A stretch of 64,000 nt of DNA from CAYNFP01 sp964396655 (GCA_964396655.1 CAYNFP010000003.1:62001-126000), one strand, 5' to 3'. Shown: positions 10,001 through 18,177, counted from the first letter of the stretch. Notes: generated from the sequence alone by a model not told the origin. Numbers and translations: made by a program.

Positions 10001-13000
10001 TTAAATAATGAAAAGTTTGTTAAATATAATTTATTAGCTGTTTTTAAATCAAAAACAACTAAATTTACATTATCATAATCATATTCTGCAGTAAAATTTT
10101 CCGAAAAGAATTGCCACTCTGTATCATTTATATTTAAGTTTTCGCTTAAAATCGGTTCAGTTCCATATTCATTTGAATAATCAAATGATACTAATGCTTT
10201 TCTAAATTTGGTATTATCATATAATAAGTTTGGAATTCCAACATTTTTATACCAAAAAGATATATTATAGACATCTCCCGCTTTACCACTTATATCAAAT
10301 ACTTTTTCTAGTGTCTTTTCTACATATGGATCTCCTTCTATTTTTAATGCTTTATATCCATTAGATAATGTAATTACCTCATCTACTCCAACAACATTTT
10401 GATTTGTAATAGTCCATCCTTCTAATCCATTATTAAAGTTAGAGTTATCTATTAAATTATAATAATTTGATACCTCTCCTTCTTCTAATTGAATATCATC
10501 TAAATATAGAGTACCTATAGTTTCTAAATTTAATGATATTTTTAAATCACTAGTTGAATATTCATCGTAATATATAGATACTTCATAACGATTAAATTCA
10601 TTATTACTTTCTATTAAAGAAGATAATTCTTCAACCAATTGATTGTTAGAATCAAGATAAGACAAACCTAAATTTAAATTGTTATTATTTTTTATGTAAG
10701 CACTAAAAGTATAATATTTTCCTTTTGGCACTTCTATTTCTTGATAAATATTTTGATTGGATAAGTTACTTACTAATTTTAAACTGCTACTTCCTGTTTT
10801 TGCTTCCTCATTTGATATTGTCATATTAATATTTTGAGAAGCCTCAAAATAGATATCTTCTTTTTCAAAAGATGTATTGGTTAAATAATTATTAACATAT
10901 TTTATTAGAGAATTATCTAATATAGGTTTATTAATATATTGACCATATGGAAAATAAGAATTTGATTTACCATATGCATTTTTTACATCTTCGCTTGAAT
11001 TTAAATTTGAAACAGATACAGTATTTCCATTTTCATTAAATGTATATGTATTATATTTCCCTTTTTCATCTATTACAGTTGTAGCTGAAAATTCATATTT
11101 AAATTCTAAATATTTTCCTAAATTATTTAGAATACTATATTCACTTAACTTTTTAATTTTGTATGGAATAGTTTCATAATATTCATATTTAATTTTTTTA
11201 CTATTAATATCAGTTATTTCTTCTATTAAATTATAATTGTTATATGTAAAAGTAGTAGTTCCTCTAGGAGTCACTATAGTTGATATTTTATTGTTTTCAT
11301 AATTTATATAAACAGTTTCACTTGGACTTACAACTACTATCTGATTATTATTATAAGTTAATTCAATACTACTATTATTAGCATCTGTTATTTCATAAAT
11401 TCTATTATTTATGTCATAATTTATGGTTACTGTATTATTATTTGTATCTTTTATTTCACTCAAATACCAAATATCATCATTTTCTATAAATTTGTATTGA
11501 TTATTATTCTTATCTTTCATTACATAATCATTGTTTTGTTTTTCAATTGTTAAAGACAAACCATCTTCATCATAATATAAGGTTTCACTCGTTAATACTT
11601 CAGTTTCTTCTTCCTCATGTACTATTTCTTTATCATGTGTAAAATAATGAATGGTTCCATCTTCATCTGTATATTCTAAAAGGTTTGATTCTTCAATAGT
11701 TACCTCTTTAATCATTTGATGAAAATTTAATTTATAACCAATTCCATAACCATAGTTATTGTTTAATACCACATCATTAGTGTTATAAACAATATTTAAA
11801 CTTACCGGAAATTTTCCATTAATTGTTTTACCAATATCAAATATAGATGTTAAGTTACCATTAAAATTATTTATATAACTTGCGCCATCTGTGAAACTTT
11901 GATTTTTATATGTCATATAACTTTCTAAACCATTTTGATTTCTATAAGTTATTATTAATATTGGTTTTGGATCAATTCCACTTAAGTTATGATTTTTTGA
12001 ATAAAAGGATGCTTTTAATATATTATTATCATATATTTCTTTATGAGATTTTAACATAACTCCATAATTTGAAGTACCTGAGTACCATTTTTTAACGGAA
12101 TTAGTTATATCAAATATTCCTTCACCAAGTATAAAATTATTATCTTCAAGATAACCTCCCGATGTTTCATTCCATTCTTCAATTCTAGAATTAAATTTAT
12201 CATTAATATTATTCCAGTTAGCTGTTGTTTCTAACCAATTCTCTGTTATTCTATGTACATCAATTATATCTTTTTCTTTTAAATAATTTTCTATATAACT
12301 AGAATGTCCGGTAAGATTCATTTGTGCATTAATAACTTCACTACCAGTACCTATAGTTGGTAAATCAAATTTTAAAATAGTACGATAAGTTATATCTACA
12401 TTATCAACTTTTTCTACCCCTATTTTTAAAATATCTTGACTATTTCTATCAATATTTGTGTCTCCCGGATAGATGTATGTATCATATACATTATTTGCTT
12501 CTAGTTTATTTGTTATTGTAGGGTCTATTGTAACTGGATATAAAGTATCTTCTTTGTCTAACCAGTTTTTATCTAATATTATATCTACTACATAATTATT
12601 GTTTCCTTTTTTTAATTCATAATAAACATTATTATTTATTATATTATTTGAATCAAACATATAAAGTTTATCCATTTCAAATAATACTTCATTATTATTT
12701 TTTACTTTTATAGTTTGATTTGAATGTTCTAATTCTAAGTTAGTATCTATTATAAAAGTAAATTTATTTGGTATGTTATTTTTATCTTTTAATATAATAA
12801 ATTCTTTTATTTTATTATTTAATAATTCATATTTTAAATCAACACTCTCTAATATATTTTCATATATAATTTCTGATTTATATTTCTTAGGTTTTTTCAC
12901 CTCCATTTCTTTTAAATACATGGATAAGTAATATCCATCTTTTTTTATTTTTATTAATTTATCATTAAAATAAGTTTGAAAAGCATTATTTTTATTAACA

Positions 13001-13167
13001 TAATAATCTTTTTCTTTTACAAGAGTATTATCTATTTCTTCATATTTTCCATTATTTAAATAATGAACATCATGATTATATACTTCAGCTAGAAATGTTC
13101 CATCTGATTTTAAATAATGTTTTTCTCTTAATTTTCTTTTTTCTTTAATTTCAATTAAGTCTTTCAT
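7090..13167 (-). CDS. Giant RHS/YD-repeat protein with DNRLRE, lectin-like domains and unique C-terminus
   Basis: 2025-residue RHS-repeat protein, a probable polymorphic-toxin delivery shell. Order: N-terminal region of about 215 residues without a signal peptide; DNRLRE-type domain (about 216-405, with the repeated pattern of Trp and Asn around TENWLETTANWNN); RHS segments; two jelly-roll carbohydrate-binding-like modules (about 790-1080, each with SNxxxGxxGW- or LYLDDIQLEEG-type motifs); a ricin-B-like segment (about 1160-1290); a long YD-repeat array; and the core end RYYNPIWGRFLNADG (about 1812). The last about 172 residues (from EGWLNNILKN) are unrelated to the shell and look like a Gly/Ser-rich beta domain after a helical linker; I know no family for it. 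Preceded by a phage-type regulator gene and a tail fibre, followed by the small membrane protein. Stop codon is TGA. How it leaves the cell is unclear because no secretion signal is visible. Confidence 0.88.
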   Translation of the reverse strand: MKDLIEIKEKRKLREKHYLKSDGTFLAEVYNHDVHYLNNGKYEEIDNTLVKEKDYYVNKNNAFQTYFNDKLIKIKKDGYYLSMYLKEMEVKKPKKYKSEIIYENILESVDLKYELLNNKIKEFIILKDKNNIPNKFTFIIDTNLELEHSNQTIKVKNNNEVLFEMDKLYMFDSNNIINNNVYYELKKGNNNYVVDIILDKNWLDKEDTLYPVTIDPTITNKLEANNVYDTYIYPGDTNIDRNSQDILKIGVEKVDNVDITYRTILKFDLPTIGTGSEVINAQMNLTGHSSYIENYLKEKDIIDVHRITENWLETTANWNNINDKFNSRIEEWNETSGGYLEDNNFILGEGIFDITNSVKKWYSGTSNYGVMLKSHKEIYDNNILKASFYSKNHNLSGIDPKPILIITYRNQNGLESYMTYKNQSFTDGASYINNFNGNLTSIFDIGKTINGKFPVSLNIVYNTNDVVLNNNYGYGIGYKLNFHQMIKEVTIEESNLLEYTDEDGTIHYFTHDKEIVHEEEETEVLTSETLYYDEDGLSLTIEKQNNDYVMKDKNNNQYKFIENDDIWYLSEIKDTNNNTVTINYDINNRIYEITDANNSSIELTYNNNQIVVVSPSETVYINYENNKISTIVTPRGTTTFTYNNYNLIEEITDINSKKIKYEYYETIPYKIKKLSEYSILNNLGKYLEFKYEFSATTVIDEKGKYNTYTFNENGNTVSVSNLNSSEDVKNAYGKSNSYFPYGQYINKPILDNSLIKYVNNYLTNTSFEKEDIYFEASQNINMTISNEEAKTGSSSLKLVSNLSNQNIYQEIEVPKGKYYTFSAYIKNNNNLNLGLSYLDSNNQLVEELSSLIESNNEFNRYEVSIYYDEYSTSDLKISLNLETIGTLYLDDIQLEEGEVSNYYNLIDNSNFNNGLEGWTITNQNVVGVDEVITLSNGYKALKIEGDPYVEKTLEKVFDISGKAGDVYNISFWYKNVGIPNLLYDNTKFRKALVSFDYSNEYGTEPILSENLNINDTEWQFFSENFTAEYDYDNVNLVVFDLKTANKLYLTNFSLFKNLENNYYSYDEEGNLVSSTDKSKETNTFNYDKNNQLINMLNPKGSNFDFEYDNLITDRVIKGISSTGISNKIKYDNNANPIITNISNVKQDKEILEKSYYIRAKGTDKYLNKSLDLEANTCSHDIWKITKDNEYYKISSFNNKYLTLKDNTIKLTNYTNDLILFELTKNNNGSYLIKPKNSSNYLTINNNTLILSELIEDNYNQQFYFEDVENNLFIENKAEYTEDGRFITKKIDTLGNETLYDINQTNGLTNSVTDSNGIETSYTYNTKEQITSVTKEDKSVTYEYNNQDLLSKITNENKEYNFLYDEFLNIESININNNTLITNEYEENNGNLLSSTYGNNDEISFAYDDFDRVKTITKMNDTYNYYYDNLGNLSKITSLEDTYNYYYDLAQRISSYKYNNFIINYDYDKNSSVIEKSYKLDSITNIVSTTYNDDNSITKTEFETNDINNLYDELGRVEETNINDIYKTNYKYITNGKKTSLIIQSIKNDDEELSYEYDKLNNITHIYRNNNLTNKYYYDNHNQLIKEDNYLLNKTLRYIYDNSGNILFKREYEIKTDNLLKEDTYEYSNTNWEDQLTKYNNIEITYDNIGNPISIGDIDLIWTNGRELESYTDLTNTINYKYNKDGIRTSKEINETLTEYFTENNNIIFEKINNNVIYYLREVNGNLIGLKYNDSIYYYIKNAQEDIIGILNSSLEQIVSYEYDSWGNTISIKDNNNNEITSPTNIGIINPFRYRSYYFDKETNLYYLNSRYYNPIWGRFLNADGAGGGSKNILSQNLYVYCGNNPINNSDSSGEGWLNNILKNIKKNAKKYVTTVIKSIANIMVPNLIRAVKAVETTTKVVANITNSKISVEFGVNAGIKNTLLYGSVGYGTTQAPGIDRNHITVSGGGSYGLSFPVSPYITLSYEKATQNIEYNRGPNKPSVTCGILIYYSKYPYEPNTITISPSASCDVETGYTWEWDNKNEN

Positions 13168-13215
13168 TTTCCACCTCTCTTGTTTTATATGTAAGAGGGA
13201 ACTTGAATTTCACTA

Positions 13216-13566
13216 TTATATGGTATCTTTTATGTATAATTCATCTATTTTTTTCTTTACTTCAGGATAATAATTTTTCCATATAGTTGAAACTTCTTTA
13301 TCATAATCTTTAGATACTTTATCAACTGCTTTAGTAACATTTAATCCTTTAACTAATATTTCATAATAAAGCTTATTTTCTATACCAAAAAGTTCTTTAA
13401 AATGAGAATCCATTAATTTTAAATCATTTTCTAAATCTATTTCATATTTATTTAAACTTTCTTTTTCTTCTTTTAAAAGAGTTTCTGTTTTATCTATAAC
13501 ATCAAGTCTTAATTTTATTAAATCTATTTCATTTTTTGTATTTGTATAATTTTTTAATGTTTTTAT
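13216..13566 (-). CDS. Small phage-type (ArpU-like) regulator, apparent ATA start
   Basis: Coding sequence of 117 codons. An ATG-initiated version would begin only at 13413 (65 aa), but the frame is open upstream to an ATA at 13566 that reads (I/M)KTLKNYTNTKNEIDLIK, with GAGGTG 8 nt before it and a helical, charged N-terminus. The full product would be 116 aa and looks like the small phage late-transcription/ArpU-like regulators (helical N-terminal half; C-terminal half with GLNVTKAVDKVSKDYD and TIWKNYYPEVKKKI resembling a helix-turn-helix). No ribosome-binding site of similar quality precedes the internal ATG. So either ATA is used or the start codon has mutated. Lies between the tail-fibre gene and the RHS gene, 48 nt upstream of the latter. 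Family assignment is tentative. Confidence 0.55.
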   Translation of the reverse strand: MKTLKNYTNTKNEIDLIKLRLDVIDKTETLLKEEKESLNKYEIDLENDLKLMDSHFKELFGIENKLYYEILVKGLNVTKAVDKVSKDYDKEVSTIWKNYYPEVKKKIDELYIKDTI

Positions 13567-13661
13567 TTTTATTACACCTCGTATACTTTAATTTATGATT
13601 GTTTTTATATTCTTTAAAGGTGTTTTAAATATATTTTTATTAAAAAGGGTTAAAGTATTAT

Positions 13662-13686
13662 AAAAAAAGAATATCTTATGATATCC
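13662..13686 (-). terminator. Terminator of the tail-fibre gene
   Basis: Minus-strand stem GGATATC/GATATTC with an ATAA loop, overlapping the stop codon, followed by seven T (13668-13662). Confidence 0.65.
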
Positions 13687-14845
13687 TTTTCCACATGTAC
13701 ACAGTTATATAAGGCTGTAAGTTCCCACTGTCACCATTACCATATGATTGATTAACCGCGGTTGTATTGTTAGTAGTAAAAGCATGTGTGTGGCTTCCTG
13801 AAGAGTTAATTAAAGCAGTAGTTGTAGATCCTCCTAAGTTAGAAGCTGCATTGTAAGTATCTTCAGATGCATAAAGCGCTCTATATTTTGTTGTATGTGT
13901 ATGATTTCCATCATTATTAGTAGTCCCACCATGATTATGAGCATCTTGTACGTGTGTATGACTTTGAGTATCTTTATGTCCACCAGTTTTTTCAACTGTA
14001 TTAAATTCTGTTTGTGAAGTATCTATCCCAACCATTGTTCTTCCTGTTCCAAAAGATGACCAACTTCCATAAAAAAATGTTGATGGGTTTGTAGAATTTA
14101 CTGATATGTATATTGATCCAACCGGATAAACTAAATCAAATATTTCATTGTAATCTAACTCTGGAACTATTTCTTCAACACTTGTGATACTATTTACTGA
14201 TAAATTACCATCACTATCTAAACTAAACTTATTCAATTTAGATGTAATGCAATTAGTATTTATATTATTTACTTCTATATTTATTCCATTTTCTGTTTGA
14301 GTAAAAGCATCTTTAAAATAAATATCATCCATTGATAATTCATTTGTATTTTTTAGATGCTCATTAAAAATAGAATTACTTAAAAATCTATTATTTATAT
14401 CATCATTTTTAGGATAAACCAGTTCAACATTTGCATCTCCATAGTTTGTGTATACATAATTCTCTCCTTCAAATAAAGTTATACTTTGATATTCAATTTC
14501 TTCTGTTATTTCATTTTGTAATATATATAAATTTTCTCCAGTTTGCCCGATTTTTCTTGTAACATATGATTTCATTGAAACTTCATTATTATTAAAATAT
14601 GTTTTAATAATAAATTCATCACTTACATTATTATAATATTTTAGTGGACCACTTAAAGTAAAAACAAATTGTTTTCTGTCTTCAGTTATTGTATCATCTT
14701 TATCAACATATATTATTAAATTATCACTTAAAGGGATAATTGTACTAGAATTATTATTAATCTTTAATTCTAATAATGGCGCATTTAAAGAGTCTGTCAT
14801 ATTTATAATATTACTCCCTGTTAATTTACTATCATTTATTGTCAT
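13676..14845 (-). CDS. Phage tail-collar / baseplate receptor-binding fibre protein
   Basis: 389-residue structural protein. The C-terminal third has the tail-collar signature: YPVGSIYISVNSTNPSTFF, GRTMVGID, then a His-rich region (HTHVQDAHNHGG, HTHTTKY, SGSHTHAF) and the closing NLQPYITVYMWKRIS, as in short tail fibres and baseplate proteins where His-x-His motifs bind metal along a trimer axis. The N-terminal half resembles a BppU-like upper baseplate domain (LDSL-type start, VFTLSGPLKYYNN). It is the only phage structural gene in the window; no capsid, portal, terminase or integrase is next to it. It has its own terminator and sits upstream of the regulator and RHS genes, suggesting a remnant or a domesticated tail module. 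An 18-nt palindrome precedes it. Confidence 0.82.
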   Translation of the reverse strand: MTINDSKLTGSNIINMTDSLNAPLLELKINNNSSTIIPLSDNLIIYVDKDDTITEDRKQFVFTLSGPLKYYNNVSDEFIIKTYFNNNEVSMKSYVTRKIGQTGENLYILQNEITEEIEYQSITLFEGENYVYTNYGDANVELVYPKNDDINNRFLSNSIFNEHLKNTNELSMDDIYFKDAFTQTENGINIEVNNINTNCITSKLNKFSLDSDGNLSVNSITSVEEIVPELDYNEIFDLVYPVGSIYISVNSTNPSTFFYGSWSSFGTGRTMVGIDTSQTEFNTVEKTGGHKDTQSHTHVQDAHNHGGTTNNDGNHTHTTKYRALYASEDTYNAASNLGGSTTTALINSSGSHTHAFTTNNTTAVNQSYGNGDSGNLQPYITVYMWKRIS

Positions 14846-14864
14846 TTTTACACTTCCTTTCTTT

Positions 14865-14882
14865 ATGTTATATGAATAACAT
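14865..14882. promoter_or_regulatory. 18-nt palindrome upstream of the tail-fibre gene
   Basis: ATGTTAT-ATGA-ATAACAT, perfect 7-nt arms, 20 to 37 nt before the tail-fibre start codon. Position suits a repressor operator overlapping the promoter. No promoter boxes could be assigned with confidence. Confidence 0.35.
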
Positions 14883-14904
14883 TACTTGAAAAGTGCTAGT
14901 GAAT

Positions 14905-14934
14905 AAAAAAACCTATAGCTAAATTTAGCTATAG
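14905..14934 (-). terminator. Terminator of the bacteriocin operon
   Basis: Perfect palindrome with 11-nt arms (CTATAGCTAAA and its complement, 14913-14934) followed on the minus strand by a T run (14912-14905), 10 nt after the second peptide gene. Confidence 0.8.
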
Positions 14935-14943
14935 ATATTTTAT

Positions 14944-15108
14944 TTAAAATGTACAAATCTTGCCTGACATTCCTCTTCTGATTGCACTTCCTAATGTTCT
15001 TCCTACTTCTAGTGCTGCATTAACTGCTCTAACAATTGCATTTAATATTGTACCAGTTATACTTGATCCACCATTAATTAATAATAATTCTTCTTCTTTT
15101 AACATCAT
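14944..15108 (-). CDS. Double-glycine-leader bacteriocin-like peptide 2
   Basis: 54-residue peptide. Leader MMLKEEELLLINGG ends in the double glycine recognised by C39 peptidases; the predicted mature part is 40 residues beginning SSITGT, amphipathic and Gly/Ala-rich, with GRTLGSAIRRGMSGKIC near its end and one Cys. This is the pattern of unmodified class II, often two-peptide, bacteriocins. Its ATG overlaps the stop of peptide 1 (TAATGATG), so translation is probably coupled; ATG at 15105 is an alternative start. It is the last gene of the exporter-peptide1-peptide2 operon and is followed by a strong terminator. Activity and partner dependence are inferred from gene order. Confidence 0.8.
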   Translation of the reverse strand: MMLKEEELLLINGGSSITGTILNAIVRAVNAALEVGRTLGSAIRRGMSGKICTF

Positions 15109-15242
15109 TATCTACATCTTAATGGTCTTATATAACCGTCTATTACACCAACTATAAATACTATACCAGCTATAATTAATGCAGCCACCCCAAGATTAAG
15201 CGCACCAGCATGTATATTAAGTAACTCCTCATTATTTAACAT
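15108..15242 (-). CDS. Double-glycine-type bacteriocin-like peptide 1
   Basis: 44-residue peptide. Leader MLNNEELLNIHAG has the Glu-Leu-Leu-x-Ile pattern of double-glycine leaders, with Ala-Gly in place of Gly-Gly; predicted mature part of about 31 residues (ALNLGVAALIIAGIVF onward) is a hydrophobic helix followed by DGYIRPLRCR. Start chosen at 15242 because GGAG lies 8 nt upstream, inside the end of the exporter gene, and only this start gives a canonical leader. Overlaps the exporter stop by 11 nt and the next peptide by 1 nt, showing tight translational coupling. Together with peptide 2 it forms a likely two-peptide bacteriocin pair. No separate immunity gene is recognisable in the operon. 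Confidence 0.8.
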   Translation of the reverse strand: MLNNEELLNIHAGALNLGVAALIIAGIVFIVGVIDGYIRPLRCR

Positions 15243-17307
15243 CTTCAACTCCTTTCTTTGAAAAATAATATTTATATTTAAATAAACTCTGTATATCTTT
15301 TTTATGAGAAATATAAATAATAGTATTTTTCTCATATTTTTTAAATAGATTTTCAACTATTTCTTTTTCTTCATCAAACCCAACTTCACTTAAAGCCTCA
15401 TCCAAAACAATAATGTTACTGTCTTTTAATAAACCTCTAGCAAGTATGATTTTTTGTCTTTCACCACCACTTAAATTAAAACCATTCTCTTCTAACATAA
15501 ATTCATTTCTTTGCTTTTTGTTTTCAATTATTTTATCTACTTTGCATAATTTAATTATTTCATTATATTTTTTTAAACTAATATCTCTATCCAAAATTAT
15601 ATTATTTTTTATAGTTTCATTAAATAAAGATTCTTTTTGAGATATATAAGTAATAGAATTTCTTAATCTACTCTTTTCTATATCTTTTATATTAATATTA
15701 TTAATGTATACATTACCTTTATATTCATCTAAATAACCTAATAGTATTTTAATTAAAGTACTTTTTCCAATACCACTTTCTCCATATATTAATACTTTAG
15801 AATTATTTTTTATAAACAAATTTAAATTTTCAAATAGAAAATCTACATTATTATAAGAATAACTTAAATTTACTATATTTATATCTCCATTTATTATAGA
15901 TTTATCTTGATTATTATCCTCTTCTTTTTCAATCATTAATAAATCATTAATTCTTTCATAAGAACTTATAGAGTATCTTATATTAGGCACTAAATTTAAT
16001 AATTCTTTGATTGGCTCTAAAAATAAAATTACTAAAGAAGTAAATGCCACCAAATCTCCTAAAGAAATAATATTTTTATATACCATATAAATACCAATAC
16101 TAGTAATAATTATAATGCCTATATCACTTATTATATTTTTTAACATCTTTTCATTTGAAAAACTAATTTCAAAATCTTTTATTTTAGATATTAATTTATT
16201 AAATTTTAAATTCACTTTATATACAAAATTATTAGTTAAATTTAAGTTTTTAATTGTTTCATATGAATTAAAAGTTTCAACTAGTTCTTTTTTATAAATT
16301 CCTTGTGATACTTGAATATTATATATTTTATTTTTAAAAATATATGAATAAATTACTACTATAATAGAATAAATAATTATTATAAAAAGACTTAAAATAA
16401 ATAATGTTTTATTAATTATAAGTAATATAACAATACTACTTAACATCAAAAAAATATTCACAAATATATTCAACAGAAAAGTAGAAATTAAATCTTTAAA
16501 ATTATCTAAATCATCAATTCTACTTATTAATTCACCACTTGGTTTATTTTTAAAGTAGCAGTAAGGGAGGTTCATAATATGATTTATAGATTCATTTGTA
16601 ATATCTTTACTAACAAAATTTTTAATATCTATTAATAATTTCATTCTGATATTATCAAATATATTCTTAAAAAATATCACTAATAAAAAACAAATAGTAA
16701 CATTAATTAATAGTTTTAAATTAAAATTTATATAAACATAATCAATATAAATTTTTAAATAAAAATTAATTATTATGCTTAATATAGTTACCAAGATAGA
16801 TAAAATTAATATTTTAAAGACATTCTTTTTATTTAATATTATATTATTAAATACTTTTTTTAATATTTTATCTTTTAGTTTTATATTTGGGATTTTATTA
16901 ATTGGATATAATATAATTATTGTATTCAAAAATATATTCTCAAATTCTTTATATGAAATTTTCTTTATTCCAAAAGTTGGATCCATTATCTTAATATATT
17001 TTTTGTTAATTTCATATACAACAATATAATGATACATATTAGAATATTTAGTATGCGCAATTACCGGTAAAATTTGTTCACTACTAATAAATTCTTTAAA
17101 ATTAATTCTAATTCCATAACCATCAAAACCTATCTTTTTAGCTCCTTCAATTAAATTATAGGCATTTGTGCCATGAACATCAGTTTTAATTAAATATGAT
17201 ATTTCTTCTTTAGATAGGTTACCATTATAATATCTAACTATTGATAACAAGCAAGCACCAGCACAGTCTTTAAAACCATTTTGTTTAACACTTAATTTGT
17301 TTTTCAC
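15232..17307 (-). CDS. C39-peptidase-containing ABC exporter (bacteriocin processing and export)
   Basis: ABC exporter that cleaves double-glycine leaders and exports the mature peptides (PCAT/ComA-like). N-terminal C39 peptidase: VKQNGFKDCAGACLLSI supplies the Gln and catalytic Cys, MYHYIVVYEI the His and IKIMDPTFG the Asp. Then six TM helices (about residues 150-430), and an ABC ATPase with Walker A GESGIGKST, signature LSGGERQK and Walker B NIIVLDEALSE, ending in an H-loop (YISHKKD). Start placed at the GTG at 17307, since GGGAGG lies 4 nt upstream; an earlier GTG at 17322 would overlap this ribosome-binding site. About 691 aa, normal for the family. First gene of the operon with the two peptides; preceded by the AAAGAGT-N15-CTTATAAT element. 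Confidence 0.92.
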   Translation of the reverse strand: MKNKLSVKQNGFKDCAGACLLSIVRYYNGNLSKEEISYLIKTDVHGTNAYNLIEGAKKIGFDGYGIRINFKEFISSEQILPVIAHTKYSNMYHYIVVYEINKKYIKIMDPTFGIKKISYKEFENIFLNTIIILYPINKIPNIKLKDKILKKVFNNIILNKKNVFKILILSILVTILSIIINFYLKIYIDYVYINFNLKLLINVTICFLLVIFFKNIFDNIRMKLLIDIKNFVSKDITNESINHIMNLPYCYFKNKPSGELISRIDDLDNFKDLISTFLLNIFVNIFLMLSSIVILLIINKTLFILSLFIIIIYSIIVVIYSYIFKNKIYNIQVSQGIYKKELVETFNSYETIKNLNLTNNFVYKVNLKFNKLISKIKDFEISFSNEKMLKNIISDIGIIIITSIGIYMVYKNIISLGDLVAFTSLVILFLEPIKELLNLVPNIRYSISSYERINDLLMIEKEEDNNQDKSIINGDINIVNLSYSYNNVDFLFENLNLFIKNNSKVLIYGESGIGKSTLIKILLGYLDEYKGNVYINNINIKDIEKSRLRNSITYISQKESLFNETIKNNIILDRDISLKKYNEIIKLCKVDKIIENKKQRNEFMLEENGFNLSGGERQKIILARGLLKDSNIIVLDEALSEVGFDEEKEIVENLFKKYEKNTIIYISHKKDIQSLFKYKYYFSKKGVEDVK

Positions 17308-17326
17308 TTTTCCTCCCTTCACTTTT

Positions 17327-17356
17327 ATTATAAGGAGATTCTTTTAAATACTCTTT
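17327..17356 (-). promoter_or_regulatory. AAAGAGT-N15-CTTATAAT promoter element (bacteriocin exporter)
   Basis: Minus strand: AAAGAGT (17356-17350), 15 nt, CTTATAAT (17334-17327), ending 19 nt before the GTG start. Identical boxes and spacing to those before comEA and the KilA-N gene. Confidence 0.65.
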
Positions 17357-17427
17357 TAAAAATTTAGAAAAGTAAAATTTTAATAAGTAAATATAAATAT
17401 GATATACTATAGAAGTTGGAGGTAATG

Positions 17428-18144
17428 ATGAATAAAAAAAATTTATTGTTAATACATGGCTGGGGATATCAAATTTATAATAAATTTAACAATGATGATG
17501 TATGGTCGGATAGAAGAGAATTTATAAACGAATTAAGTAAAGTATATAACATAAATATTATAAAACTTCCTGGATTCGGACTTTGTAAAGAGCCAAAAGA
17601 CAAATGTTGGGACTTAAATAATTTTGCTGATTATATTAATAATTACATTAAAAACTCTAAAAAGAGTTTTGATTATATATTGGGTTATTCATTTGGTGGT
17701 GCAGTTGCAGTTAGTTATAAATTAAAATATAAAAATAAAGAAAAATTAATTTTAGTTGCTCCGGCAATAAATAGATTTCAAAAAAATAAAAAAGCATTTA
17801 TAAAAACACCTAAAATATTTGAAAATTTTAGAAATAGAGTAAGAAATTTTTATTTAATATATATTATAAACAACAAATTTATGAAATATGGGACTCCATT
17901 TTTAAAAAATACATATCAAAATATAGTTAGAGAAGAATTAACAGATAAAATAAAATTAATAAATGAAAATGAAATAGGTTTTATCTATGGTTTAAAAGAT
18001 ACCGCTGTCAATCCTAAAAAACTATTAAATGAAATTCCAAATAATTATAAAAAAAGAATTAAATTTATTGAAGATGGAGATCATCAAATAGCAAAATCTC
18101 ATTCAAAAGAGATAATAAAATTAATAAAAGAATTATATAGTTAA
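17428..18144 (+). CDS. Alpha/beta hydrolase
   Basis: 238-residue alpha/beta-hydrolase fold protein. Visible are the oxyanion region LLLIHGWG at the N-terminus, the nucleophile elbow GYSFGG (Ser about residue 91), an acidic residue in YGLKDTAVNP and the catalytic His in EDGDHQIAKSH near the C-terminus. Closest in style to BioH/MenH-like carboxylesterases and thioesterases, but the substrate cannot be assigned. Start at 17428 is chosen because TTGGAGGT ends 4 nt upstream; the ATG at 17425 is too close. Transcribed away from the bacteriocin operon across about 120 nt, with TATACT just upstream as a possible -10. Nothing ties it firmly to the bacteriocin genes. Confidence 0.85.
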   Translation: MNKKNLLLIHGWGYQIYNKFNNDDVWSDRREFINELSKVYNINIIKLPGFGLCKEPKDKCWDLNNFADYINNYIKNSKKSFDYILGYSFGGAVAVSYKLKYKNKEKLILVAPAINRFQKNKKAFIKTPKIFENFRNRVRNFYLIYIINNKFMKYGTPFLKNTYQNIVREELTDKIKLINENEIGFIYGLKDTAVNPKKLLNEIPNNYKKRIKFIEDGDHQIAKSHSKEIIKLIKELYS

Positions 18145-18146
18145 TT

Positions 18147-18176
18147 AAAAAATTGAAATTTTATTTTCAATTTTTT
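18147..18176. terminator. Bidirectional terminator
   Basis: AAAAAATTGAAA...TTTTCAATTTTTT stem between the convergent hydrolase and 74-aa genes; A/T tracts on both sides can serve both strands. Confidence 0.75.
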
Positions 18177-18177
18177 A

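Noticed and set aside
7090..13167. YD-repeat DNA considered as a CRISPR array or VNTR
   Set aside because: Repeats are degenerate protein repeats in an open frame, with no conserved direct repeat and spacers.
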